Shown: in pieces, positions 35,685 to 44,191 of the stretch
How the letters are laid out: each line of letters begins with the position of its first letter
How positions within the stretch are numbered: the first letter of the stretch is position 1
Assembly: GCA_002734085.1 (NCBI GenBank)
Contig: NVXV01000008.1
Coordinates: forward strand, 1 to 64,000
Length of the DNA: 64,000 bases
From: Fluviicola sp.
Lineage (GTDB): Bacteria > Bacteroidota > Bacteroidia > Flavobacteriales_D > Crocinitomicaceae
Direction of reading: 5' to 3'
Made by a program: the position numbers and the translations under genes
The notes under the pieces: model-generated
The model's input: only the letters and a program-made list of their open reading frames with translations
Databases searched by the model: none
What the model was told of the DNA's origin: nothing

Positions 35685-36301
35685 TTAGTTTTAATATAAG
35701 TATTTCCTTTTTGATTTTTATACGCTATCAAGCCATATTTAGCTGTCCAAAATACCTCTGTGATATAAGATGAATCTTTTAGCCTTTCAGGGTATGAATG
35801 AGGAAATCGATAAAATGATTTTACTTTAAAGCCTCCAATTATAGTATCCTTTTCTATTCTATAGTTTTCATAATCATTTCTGTTAAATATGAAGTTTTTA
35901 AAGGAGACGTGTAAATCCAAATCTCTTGGTGAAGGAGTGATATTCATACTTAATAGATAATGGAAATCCTTGATTTCGGCTGTAGAGTCAACTTCCCAAT
36001 GCGAAAAAGGATAGATGTTTACAGGAAGGTGTTCAATATAAACAGCCTTATGGTTGTTCGGCTGAGCCCTAAAAATTCCACAATTCACTTCTGGCTTTTT
36101 ATCATGATCTGAGATTTCCTTAACCACGACTCTATCCGTATTCCCAATTTGATCGGTATAAATTAAAGTATCTCCAACAGTAAAAGACGAAAAATGGTCT
36201 AATTCACTTTCTTTAAAAATTAATTCCTTTTCATCTATGCCACAATCACAGCTAAATAGAAGCATAGAAAATAGTATAGTATATAGAAATTCGTTTCTCA
36301 T
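35669..36301 (-). CDS. Hypothetical lipoprotein in a cassette
   Basis: 210 residues. The signal MRNEFLYTILFSMLLFSC has a lipidated Cys (followed by DCGIDEKE). The mature domain begins SSFTVGDTLIYTDQIGNTDRVVV and is otherwise unrecognised; its length and beta-rich look are those of many Bacteroidota lipoproteins. The final codons run through the attC R'' box, so the protein end was probably set by cassette formation. It is framed by inverted GTTGGCATTA (35678-35687 and 36306-36315). Confidence 0.6.
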   Translation of the reverse strand: MRNEFLYTILFSMLLFSCDCGIDEKELIFKESELDHFSSFTVGDTLIYTDQIGNTDRVVVKEISDHDKKPEVNCGIFRAQPNNHKAVYIEHLPVNIYPFSHWEVDSTAEIKDFHYLLSMNITPSPRDLDLHVSFKNFIFNRNDYENYRIEKDTIIGGFKVKSFYRFPHSYPERLKDSSYITEVFWTAKYGLIAYKNQKGNTYIKTNANKK

Positions 36302-36308
36302 AAATTAA

Positions 36309-36400
36309 TGCCAACTCGTTTATATATACCACAAAACTGTATATATCTAACTACTGTCTGCAGTATTGTACAGTTTTATGGTACAATATTTATTAATCTA
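36309..36400 (-). repeat. attC-like site 6 (5' edge of array 1)
   Basis: R' box GTTGGCA (36315-36309, minus). Arms TACCACAAAACTGTA (36327-36341) and TACAGTTTTATGGTA (36369-36383) form a 15-bp stem with one mismatch. The segment TCGTTTATATATACCACAAAA is nearly identical to the site at the 5' edge of array 2 (site 10). No clear R'' box was found, so the upper limit is approximate. Confidence 0.5.
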
Positions 36401-36486
36401 AAGTAGCTATTTTTTTCTAAATCTCATTTATTAGTCGACGAAAACCGTTTATTACATTGTAAAAATAACGATTAACATTTGCTACA

Positions 36487-36860
36487 CCTTAAATCAACAC
36501 TGTTCCCATTTATTTCGCGACTGATCGAATCATCTTTACCACTCTTAGAAGTTATTTCATCCTTCTTCCATTCAATTTCATCACTGTTAGAATTTATTTT
36601 GCTGCTGTCCGACTCGACTTTGCGACTTCCCCAATTTATTTCATGGCTTCCTCGAAAAATTTCACGCCTCACTCCAAATATTTTACGCGTAACAAGAAAA
36701 ATTTCATGCGTAGTACCAAAAATTTTACGCGTGGTTGCGTTTCTATCATGGGTCAATCGAAAAATTTTATGGGTGCTCTAAAATATTTTATGCGTCGTTG
36801 CATTTATTTTATGGACAACAGACTTCGTTTCATGAGGGATAAAAAATATTTTACGGTATA
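36487..36860. repeat. Degenerate 21-bp tandem repeat (about 17 units)
   Basis: Units such as AAAAATTTCATGCGTAGTACC recur every 21 bp (for example at 36655, 36676, 36697, 36718, 36739, 36760, 36781). They drift to barely recognisable copies at the low-coordinate end. Because 21 is a multiple of three, frames stay open on both strands. The minus frame 36472-36756 reads as 7-residue repeats of the kind RKIFGTT HEIFLVT. Whether any frame is translated is unclear. The stretch 36401-36486 shows nothing else. Confidence 0.8.
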
Positions 36861-37012
36861 ATCTCGTAACAGAACAGAAGATTATTCCTACAGATGGCTT
36901 TCAATTTTTTACCGTTAAATAGTTTGTGTTACTGGTTAACATTGTTTAACAGACCGTTTGGCAAGGGATTTGAACATGGAAAGGGAATTAATAATTATTA
37001 AATCTTCTAAAA

Positions 37013-37621
37013 CTAAGAACCAGAACCTTCCTCCTCACTAGCCTTATTCAAATCAATTGGAATATCTCGATCATATTTACTTTGGAAATACCAACGATAG
37101 AAAAACACCAACATCGACTGCTTTACAAACGGTTTCTCTAGGTCTTCATTGCTTAACTCTTTTGAGTAAACATCAAAAATGAAATTCACCGAAATCTCTT
37201 CATTCATTTCTAGTGCATCAGCTATTTTTCTTTCGGCTTTGAAGTAATTGGTTTGTGCAATGTCTGTAGAGTCTAATCCGAATACAGAAATACCACATTT
37301 TGCAATGTTCTTTGGCGTTTTGTATAGTATCTCATTTTCGAAATCAATTTTCTTAAGTGGTGTTTTGAAATAATTGTTCTCTTTGAGGTAGTTCAGAAGT
37401 TCTTTGTACGACTTGCCAGAACCGTCTTTGAGATGCCCCTCTGCGATAAGTTCCTGCTCGAAATCGTCCAAGATGGGAGTGATTTCCAGATCGTAGTTTA
37501 AATAATAGTCTTCATAGCAGGTGAGTAAGAACTCATATTGCTGATCTTTGTCGTCATTCGAGCTGCAGGATGCTAGAAGAATGATGATTAAAATACCGAT
37601 TGCTGCTTTAAAGATTTGCAT
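37013..37621 (-). CDS. Hypothetical lipoprotein
   Basis: 202 residues with lipoprotein signal MQIFKAAIGILIIILLASC. The mature part is acidic with many short helices (DDFEQELIAEGHLKDGSGKSYKELL) and ends in a Glu/Ser-rich tail. I do not recognise a family. It stands alone between the minisatellite and the CTCTGTG repeat block, and its 5' side has no clear promoter. Confidence 0.6.
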   Translation of the reverse strand: MQIFKAAIGILIIILLASCSSNDDKDQQYEFLLTCYEDYYLNYDLEITPILDDFEQELIAEGHLKDGSGKSYKELLNYLKENNYFKTPLKKIDFENEILYKTPKNIAKCGISVFGLDSTDIAQTNYFKAERKIADALEMNEEISVNFIFDVYSKELSNEDLEKPFVKQSMLVFFYRWYFQSKYDRDIPIDLNKASEEEGSGS

Positions 37622-37689
37622 AGTTCAAATATATTAAAAACGGAGATAAGTGAGAGGCTTTGAAAGAACATTATGAGATGAAAAAGTTA

Positions 37690-38126
37690 TTACACAGAGA
37701 GCTCAGAGATTCACAGAGAAAAAAAACTGAGCAACCTCTGTAATACAACACTCCCTATCTCCGTGTACCTCTGCCAACCTCTTTAGAACTCTGTAATACA
37801 ACACTCCCCATCTCCGTGTACCTCTGCGCAACCTCTGTAGACCTCTGTGATACAACACTCCCTACCTCCGTGTACCTCTGCGCAACCTCTGTAGAACTCT
37901 GTGATACAACACTCCCAACCTCCGTGTACCTCTGCCAACCTCTGTAGAACTCTGTAATACAACACTCCCCATCTCCGTGTACCTCTGCCAACCTCTGTAG
38001 AACTCTTTAATACAACACTCCCCATCTCCGTGTACCTCTGCGCAACCTCTGTGGACCTCTGTGATACAACACTCCCTACCTCCGTGTACCTCTGTGCTAT
38101 TCTCTGTGAACCTCTGCACTACAACA
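37690..38126. repeat. CTCTGTG repeat block A: seven tandem units of about 53-54 bp
   Basis: From 37744 the unit (A)TACAACACTCCC...CTCCGTGTACCTCTG...AACCTCTGTAGA recurs about seven times with few changes, ending near 38126. Just before it (37691-37720) the complementary string CACAGAG appears three times, so the block starts with an inverted arm. Open frames on the minus strand here (about 78-85 codons) are products of the repeat. Confidence 0.9.
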
Positions 38127-38202
38127 TTATTTTTTTCAACTTAATTTACATTTCAACCATTCATAAATTTGCTTATCTTTATTTTTGACGGAAGAAAATT
38201 CA

Positions 38203-39663
38203 ATGACACAGGAACGCAAAATATATTCACTGACTCAACTTAACCAATCGCTGGAGAATCATTTTTGGAAGAACTTTGGTGAGTCTTATTTTTGGGTGAC
38301 TGCGGAGATTATCAGTATCAATGAGAAAAGTGGTCATCATTATCTTGAGTTAGCAGATGCGAAAAATGGTAATACTACAGCTCGTAGCTTTGGAACCATT
38401 TGGGCTTCGAATTATTCAGTTATTGTTTCTCAAATTGGTAAGAGTGAAACGGAAGCTCTTTTAAAGCCGGGAAATAAGGTACTTTTTAATATTAAAATTG
38501 AGTTTCACGCTGTTTATGGATTGAAACTTAAGATTAGAGAAATTGATCCTGCTTATTCGTATGGTGAAATTGAACGCAAACGGCAAGAAGTTATCAAGCG
38601 ATTGAAAAAAGAAGGAATATTTGACTTGCAACGCGATGTCAAATTACCGACGATCATCAAACGTATAGCTCTCATTGGTTCTCCTGAAACCTCTGGGTTT
38701 AGGGATTTTCAAAATGAGTTACTCAATAATCACGACTTCAATAACTTTAAAATTAAAGTATTTTCAGTTCGCGTTCAGGGAGAATATGCGGCAGAGGAAA
38801 TAAGAAAAGCTGTTGAGGAAGCTAATTTATACGATGCGGATGCCATTGTTGTTTTGCGTGGAGGAGGAAGTAAAATGGATTTAGCCATTTTTGATGATTA
38901 TGATTTGGCTGCTGCTATTTGTCACTCGCGGTTGCCAGTAATTACTGGAATAGGTCACGAAACCGATAAAGTAGTCGCAGATATGGTGGCAAATGTATTT
39001 TTTATAACGCCAACAGCTGTAGCGCGACATATTCATTACGCAATCACATCATACTGGGAAATTATGCGTGGTTTTCACGATAAAGCGATTCAACTTTCTC
39101 AGCAACTATTAAGTATTGAACGCTCTGATTTTACACATGTCAATAATTATCTCGTGCATCACAGTCGTGCTTTGATTCATTACTGGAAGACCGAATTTCA
39201 ACAAAGAACACACGATTTGAGTCAAATAAGTCAGCAGTTAATTTATTCATATCGCGATCATTTGGCGAAACAAGGACATGAATTACAGTATTTATTGAAT
39301 AACCTTGTGCAAACAGAGAGAAACGAGCTTTCAGTGAAGTTAAGTCAAGTCAGTTATGGTACGGAGAATGTTGTTTATATGCAGCGAAGCCATGAACTTC
39401 CTTCAATGATTGAAAAAGTAAAGCAGCAAAGTTTAAATATTATTGATCAGCAGCGAATTACGTTCAATAATCAAGTGGAACTCCTTGAGTTGTTGAATCC
39501 GAATAAGATATTAAAAACGGGATATACAATTTCTACAATTGATGATGTAGATGCTCGAGAATACGCTGGTGAACTGATCGGAAAAGAATTAAAAACGTTA
39601 ACAGATAAAGAATTGATAACAAGTAAAATTACTTCAACTAAAAATATTGAAAATGGCAATTAA
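38203..39663 (+). CDS. xseA: Exodeoxyribonuclease VII large subunit
   Basis: About 486 residues. The N-terminal OB-fold (YFWVTAEIISINEKSGHHYLEL) precedes the catalytic domain with RIALIGSPETSGFRDFQNEL, VLRGGGSKMDLAIFDDYDLA and GIGHETDKVVADMVA, then a long helical region. It degrades single-stranded DNA with XseB. The ATG at 38203 is preferred over a TTG at 38185, since that TTG would overlap a -7-like box TATTTTTG (38180-38187). The end overlaps xseB by 11 bp. Confidence 0.95.
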   Translation: MTQERKIYSLTQLNQSLENHFWKNFGESYFWVTAEIISINEKSGHHYLELADAKNGNTTARSFGTIWASNYSVIVSQIGKSETEALLKPGNKVLFNIKIEFHAVYGLKLKIREIDPAYSYGEIERKRQEVIKRLKKEGIFDLQRDVKLPTIIKRIALIGSPETSGFRDFQNELLNNHDFNNFKIKVFSVRVQGEYAAEEIRKAVEEANLYDADAIVVLRGGGSKMDLAIFDDYDLAAAICHSRLPVITGIGHETDKVVADMVANVFFITPTAVARHIHYAITSYWEIMRGFHDKAIQLSQQLLSIERSDFTHVNNYLVHHSRALIHYWKTEFQQRTHDLSQISQQLIYSYRDHLAKQGHELQYLLNNLVQTERNELSVKLSQVSYGTENVVYMQRSHELPSMIEKVKQQSLNIIDQQRITFNNQVELLELLNPNKILKTGYTISTIDDVDAREYAGELIGKELKTLTDKELITSKITSTKNIENGN

Positions 39664-39874
39664 AGCAACAACTACTTATGAAGAAGCGCTTCAGCGTTTG
39701 AAAGAGATCGTGCGAAAACTAGAGCAAAAAGAAGTTAAAATCGACGAACTTTCTGAAACAGTAATTGAAGCCAAAGAACTCGTTGACTTTTGTAGGAAAA
39801 AGCTGGATAAAACAGAAGAGGATATTAAAAAGATCATTGATCCAGAAGATTTAGCAACTGATACTGAGGATTAA
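39653..39874 (+). CDS. xseB: Exodeoxyribonuclease VII small subunit
   Basis: A 73-residue protein starting MAIKATTTYEEALQRLKEI, with the family pattern LEQKEVKIDELSETVIEAKEL and a coiled-coil that binds the helical tail of XseA. It is coupled to xseA by overlap, and dinB follows after 2 bp, so the three DNA-metabolism genes form an operon. Confidence 0.94.
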   Translation: MAIKATTTYEEALQRLKEIVRKLEQKEVKIDELSETVIEAKELVDFCRKKLDKTEEDIKKIIDPEDLATDTED

Positions 39875-39876
39875 CT

Positions 39877-40965
39877 TTGAAAGAAGAACCTGCAATAAAA
39901 AGAAAAATTATTCACGTCGACATGGATGCGTTTTACGCTTCTGTTGAACAACGTGATAATCATGAATTACGTGGTAAACCTCTTGCTGTTGGTGGTTCAG
40001 GTGGGAGAGGAGTAATCGCCGCTGCAAGTTATGAAGCCCGTAAATTTGGTGTGAAATCCGCTATGCCTGCTCAAGTTGCTTTGAGGAAATGTCCAAAACT
40101 ACTTTTTGTACGTTCAAATTTTGATAAGTACAAAGCAGTTTCAAAAGAAATAAGAGCCATTTTTGAACGATATACTTCAATCATTGAGCCGTTATCACTG
40201 GACGAGGCATTTCTCGATGTTACGTATTCTAATTTCGAAGTTCCTTCTGCCACGTTCATAGCTCAGCAAATTAAAAATGATATCAAAAATGAGTTAAACC
40301 TGGTGGCTTCTGCTGGTGTGTCGTATAATAAGTTCTTAGCGAAGATGGCATCTGATGAAGATAAGCCAAATGGTTTGTTTGTCATCACTCCCAAAGAAGG
40401 TCCTGAGTTCATAAAAGAATTACCAATAGAGCGATTTTTCGGAGTAGGTAAGGTTACGGCAGAGAAAATGCACGCCAATGGTGTGTTCAAAGGGGAAGAC
40501 TTGTTGACTTATTCAAAAGCAGAGCTCCAAATGCTCTTTGGTAAATCAGGAGCTTTTCTTTACAACATAGCAAGAGGAATTGATGAACGAGAGGTGAAGT
40601 CAGATCGAATACGAAAAAGTGTTGGTGCCGAAATGACGTTCAAAAATGATATTTTATCAGAAATAGAAATCAACGAGAGACTCACTGCAATTTTCGAAAA
40701 ATGGTGGGACAGATATCAAAATCATGGAATACCAGGTAAAACAATTTCTATTAAGATTAAGAATGTACAGTTTCAAACGATTTCTAGATCATTTACAGGT
40801 GATGATTATTTTGAAGAAAAAGAAGAAGCGCGTTCTGTAATTTTTCGATTACTTCAAGAATCTGATATAACTGGAACTCCAATACGTTTACTAGGTGTTT
40901 CAATCAGCGGATTAAAAACAGACGCCACCAAAGAAGAAGGAAGTCAGCTATCGATTGCGTTTTAA
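39877..40965 (+). CDS. dinB: DNA polymerase IV (Y-family)
   Basis: A 362-residue translesion polymerase. The catalytic motifs are HVDMDAFYASVEQRD (first Asp) and PLSLDEAFLDV (SxDE). The thumb has SAGVSYNKFLAKMASDEDKPNG and GVGKVTAEKMHANG, and the C-terminus RLLGVSISGL. It starts with TTG at 39877, because no ATG precedes the catalytic Asp motif. The extreme C-terminus QLSIAF fits a beta-clamp-binding peptide. Confidence 0.94.
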   Translation: MKEEPAIKRKIIHVDMDAFYASVEQRDNHELRGKPLAVGGSGGRGVIAAASYEARKFGVKSAMPAQVALRKCPKLLFVRSNFDKYKAVSKEIRAIFERYTSIIEPLSLDEAFLDVTYSNFEVPSATFIAQQIKNDIKNELNLVASAGVSYNKFLAKMASDEDKPNGLFVITPKEGPEFIKELPIERFFGVGKVTAEKMHANGVFKGEDLLTYSKAELQMLFGKSGAFLYNIARGIDEREVKSDRIRKSVGAEMTFKNDILSEIEINERLTAIFEKWWDRYQNHGIPGKTISIKIKNVQFQTISRSFTGDDYFEEKEEARSVIFRLLQESDITGTPIRLLGVSISGLKTDATKEEGSQLSIAF

Positions 40966-40983
40966 AGAAATCTTTATGAATAT

Positions 40984-41035
40984 CTGAAAACCTCTGTGAC
41001 CCTCTGCGTTTTCTCTGTGGCACTCTGTGCTATAA
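40984..41035. repeat. CTCTGTG repeat block B (short)
   Basis: A run of four CTCTGTG/CTCTGCG words (AACCTCTGTGACCCTCTGCG, then TCTCTGTGGCACTCTGTGCTAT) between dinB and bshC, using the same words as blocks A and C. CTCTGTGCTAT ends block C as well. Confidence 0.8.
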
Positions 41036-41130
41036 CTAAACCGACATACTTACCATGGAAATTAATTATAAAATCAACCGTCTATTAAACAATATGCTCT
41101 TAACTTTGTCGTGCTTTTAAAAATAGTTTC

Positions 41131-42723
41131 ATGCAAATTGAAAAAATAAAACGAACCGATACAACATACTTTTCTAAAACAGCCAATGATCTTGTTTATA
41201 GTCAAGGTGATTTGAATAAATATATAGAAGCACCATATACACTGGAAGAGTTTAAGAATCAGATTAAGAAGAAGTCATCCAACTTTTCAGCAAGGCAAAG
41301 AGAAGTATTAGTTGATCAATTGATGAAACAACATGAAGATTTTAAAGATTTAAATAGCGTTCAGTCTAATATTCAATCTTTATCAAAAGAAAACACTTTT
41401 ACGGTTACAACAGGGCATCAGCTTAACTTGTTTGGAGGTCCTTTATATGTGGCTTATAAGATTGCACATGTTATTAGGTTGGCTGAGAAATTAAAGGAGA
41501 CTTATCCTGATTATAATTTTGTTCCTGTTTTCTGGATGGCCAGTGAAGATCATGATTTTGAAGAGATTAATCATATACATCTTTTCAATGATAAAATTTC
41601 ATGGGATACAGATAAAAAAGGAGCTGTTGGTCGGTTTGAATTAAATGATATTGATGATTTTAAAGAGCAACTACTTGAGAAGTTTGGGAATAACGAATCT
41701 TTCAGTGAATACTTAAATCAATTTTATTCTGATAAAGACAAGAACTTAGCAGCTGCAACACGAAGATTTGTTTTGGATCTTTTTGGTGATAAAGGTTTGG
41801 TAACATTGGATGGAGATTCAAAAGAGTTAAAAGAGCTTTTTAGTCCAGTCATAAAAGAAGAATTGAAAAAAGGTTTTTCTGGTGAAGCTGTTTCAAAGAC
41901 TACAGAAATGTTGTTGGAAGATGGTTACAAGGATCAGGTTCACCCTAGAGAGATTAACTTATTCTATTTATCTAATCAAAGTCGTGAACGCATAATTAAA
42001 AATGATGATGGTTCATATACTGCAGGAGATAAATCATGGAAAAAGGATGAAATATTGGATGAGGTAGAATCGAAACCAGAGCGTTTTTCTCCCAATGTAA
42101 TTTTGAGACCTGTATATCAAGAAACAATTTTACCTAATTTATCTTATTTAGGTGGAGGAGGAGAGATGGCTTACTGGCTGCAGTTAAAAGGTGTTTTCGA
42201 CCATTTAAACTTAACTTACCCACTCATTGCCGTAAGAAATTCTATTCAGATTTTTGATGGAATATCACAAAAGAAAATGAAAAAACTAGACCTTTCTCCA
42301 AAGGACATGTTTAAATCTATTCACGAAAATAAAAAGCAATTTGTTTTAGAGCAAGACCAAGAAGAACTGGATTTCTCAGAGATTGAATCGGTAGGTGAAG
42401 AATTGATTTCTAAAATGGAGGGGTTGGTTTCAAAAGTAGATAGAAGCTTAGAAGCCTTTGCGAAAAGTGAATCGGTTAAAATCAATAAACAGATGGATCA
42501 TTTAAAGCAAAAGTTAATTCGTCACCAAAAGAAACAACACGACGATGCCATGAATCAAATGGAGAATTTATACGAGCGTTTATTTCCACGCAATGGATTA
42601 CAAGAGCGTTTCGAGACAATTATTCCTCTGCTAGCTAAACACGGAAAGCAAGAAACAATTAATATTTTGTTTAACAGCGTCGATCCATTCGAAAAGGATT
42701 TGATATTGTTGTTGGAGGAGTAG
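41131..42723 (+). CDS. bshC: Bacillithiol biosynthesis cysteine-adding enzyme BshC
   Basis: A 530-residue protein with the BshC hallmarks TVTTGHQLNLFGGPLYVAYK, FVPVFWMASEDHDFEEINHI and LGGGGEMAYWLQLKG, and a long C-terminal coiled-coil. It adds cysteine to GlcN-malate in the last step of bacillithiol synthesis, which marks the organism as a bacillithiol user. A TAACTTTG box at 41101 lies 23 bp before the ATG and is a likely -7 element. Confidence 0.95.
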   Translation: MQIEKIKRTDTTYFSKTANDLVYSQGDLNKYIEAPYTLEEFKNQIKKKSSNFSARQREVLVDQLMKQHEDFKDLNSVQSNIQSLSKENTFTVTTGHQLNLFGGPLYVAYKIAHVIRLAEKLKETYPDYNFVPVFWMASEDHDFEEINHIHLFNDKISWDTDKKGAVGRFELNDIDDFKEQLLEKFGNNESFSEYLNQFYSDKDKNLAAATRRFVLDLFGDKGLVTLDGDSKELKELFSPVIKEELKKGFSGEAVSKTTEMLLEDGYKDQVHPREINLFYLSNQSRERIIKNDDGSYTAGDKSWKKDEILDEVESKPERFSPNVILRPVYQETILPNLSYLGGGGEMAYWLQLKGVFDHLNLTYPLIAVRNSIQIFDGISQKKMKKLDLSPKDMFKSIHENKKQFVLEQDQEELDFSEIESVGEELISKMEGLVSKVDRSLEAFAKSESVKINKQMDHLKQKLIRHQKKQHDDAMNQMENLYERLFPRNGLQERFETIIPLLAKHGKQETINILFNSVDPFEKDLILLLEE

Positions 42724-42744
42724 AAATGTAGCACATAAAACGCT

Positions 42745-42985
42745 GCGCCCCCCTCCGTAGAACTCTGTGCAACCCTCTACGAAACTCTGTGAAACTCTGC
42801 GCAACCCTCTGTGAAACTCTGCGCAACCCTCTGTGAAACTCTGCGCAACCCTCTGCGAAACTCTGCGCAACTCTGTGCAACCCTCTACGTAACCCCTGCA
42901 CACCCCTCCGCGAAACTCTGTGCAACCCTCTGTGGAACTCCGTGCAACCCTCTGTGAAACTCTGTGCAACTCTGTGCTATTTTTT
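42745..42985. repeat. CTCTGTG repeat block C (11/22-bp units)
   Basis: About ten irregular units of the form CCCTCTGTGAAACTCTGCGCAA follow the bshC stop. The internal 11-bp period (ACTCTGTGCAA) is visible. The block ends in CTCTGTGCTAT and a T-run. The minus-strand frames here are repeat artefacts. The rest of the gap to 43065 shows nothing more than AT-rich sequence. Confidence 0.9.
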
Positions 42986-43065
42986 TTCCCTTTACTCCAC
43001 ATTTAATCCACTAATACACAACATTTTTATACCTTTATTGTTATAAAAGAAAACAAACAATTTTT

Positions 43066-44106
43066 ATGAAGTCACCAGTAGTTTTAACAGGAGGAACAGG
43101 TTATTTAGGATCTAATATATTGAAGCAGCTTTTAGAACGAGGCTATACAGTTCACTTAACAAGTAGGAACCCTGATAAATCGAAAAATAAAGGTTGGATC
43201 AAAGAGTTGGTGAAAGAGCATGGCGATAAACTAAAGTTCTTCTCGGGTGACTTAATGGTAGACGGAAGTTTTGATGAGGCGATGAAGGGAGCAACAGGAC
43301 TGATACACGCAGCTAGTCCATTCAAAATAGATAAAATAAAAGATGCCAAAAAAGAACTTATCGACCCAGCGGTGGAAGGGACACGAAATGTGTTAACCTC
43401 GGCAGATAAAGCAGGAACCATCGAAAAAGTAGTGCTTACTTCGAGTGCAGCTGCGGTTTATGGAGATGCGGTTGATATTAAAGAGCATGACGAGACTGTT
43501 TTCTCTGAAAAACATTGGAATACTTCTAGTAGTATAGCTCATCAGCCTTATTCTTATTCGAAAGTAAGTGCAGAGCGAGAAGCATGGGCCTTGAATAAAG
43601 GAAAATCCTGGAAGCTCATTACAATAAACCCGGGTTTTATTGTAGGACCAGCCGTTGCTGAGCGAAGTGACTCAACAAGTATCCAGTTGATCATCGGGAT
43701 GCTCAACGGCCGTTTTAAATCAGGTGTACCAGACCTTCATTTTGGAATGGTAGACGTTAGAGATGTTGCAAAAGCACATATACTGGCTTTAGAAAGTGAA
43801 ACCGCTGAGGGGAGACATATATGTGTAAATGAGCCTATGAGTATGCTGGATATTGCTAACACACTCGAAAAGGAAGTGGGAGATAAGTACCCTAAAACTC
43901 CCAAGAAAACACTTCCAAAGTGGTTGACTTATTTGGTTGGACCATTTATGGCTGATTTCACTTGGCGTTTTCTTAGAAATAATTTAGGTATCCCCGTATA
44001 TTTTGATAACTCTAAGATCAAAGCGTCTTTAGGTATCGAATTTACATCTATTGATAAAAGCCTGAAAGATCATGCGGAGCAGTTGGAAGAGGATGGTTTG
44101 CTGTAA
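43066..44106 (+). CDS. NAD(P)-dependent epimerase/dehydratase (dihydroflavonol-reductase-like extended SDR)
   Basis: A 346-residue Rossmann-fold enzyme with cofactor motif VLTGGTGYLGSNIL, the catalytic YSYSK (Tyr and Lys of YxxxK) and INPGFIVGPA. The overall pattern is that of dihydroflavonol-4-reductase/aldehyde-reductase relatives. The substrate is unknown. A TACCTTTA box 25 bp upstream is close to the -7 consensus. Confidence 0.85.
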   Translation: MKSPVVLTGGTGYLGSNILKQLLERGYTVHLTSRNPDKSKNKGWIKELVKEHGDKLKFFSGDLMVDGSFDEAMKGATGLIHAASPFKIDKIKDAKKELIDPAVEGTRNVLTSADKAGTIEKVVLTSSAAAVYGDAVDIKEHDETVFSEKHWNTSSSIAHQPYSYSKVSAEREAWALNKGKSWKLITINPGFIVGPAVAERSDSTSIQLIIGMLNGRFKSGVPDLHFGMVDVRDVAKAHILALESETAEGRHICVNEPMSMLDIANTLEKEVGDKYPKTPKKTLPKWLTYLVGPFMADFTWRFLRNNLGIPVYFDNSKIKASLGIEFTSIDKSLKDHAEQLEEDGLL

Positions 44107-44191
44107 AGGTTGAATGATATTCTCAATTGGTTTTAGAAGTGCAATGTAAAAAATATATATTTTACGGTTCTTAAACTTATGAGCCTGTAAA

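Larger units (their letters stand above)
32838..36400 (-). mobile_element. Integron-like gene cassette array 1 (CALIN, no integrase seen)
   Basis: Five small genes, all on the minus strand, separated by attC-like sites. The decisive feature is that the bases at the 5' edge of each cassette (minus-strand GTT...) recur inverted at its 3' edge, as expected for integron cassettes cut at G^TTRRRY. Matches are exact over 10 bases for the gene at 33595 (GTTAGTAACC) and the gene at 35669 (GTTGGCATTA), and partial for the others. The sites fold as imperfect hairpins. Most products carry signal peptides and have no recognised family. No intI gene is present in the window. Confidence 0.65.

Noticed and set aside
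36479-36861. Plus-strand ORFs of 72 and 100 codons over the 21-bp minisatellite
   Set aside because: A 21-bp period keeps frames open by itself; no upstream promoter or conserved domain. Kept only as a repeat.
37755-38119. Three overlapping minus-strand ORFs of 78-85 codons with Trp/Gly-rich repeats
   Set aside because: They are the CTCTGTG tandem block read in three frames; repeat periods and missing start context explain them.
37744-38126. Possible CRISPR array
   Set aside because: Whole 53-54-bp units are repeated with no unique spacers, and no cas genes are near.
42631-43002. Minus-strand ORFs of 84-123 codons after bshC
   Set aside because: Translations of repeat block C, partly overlapping the end of bshC; no gene-like composition.
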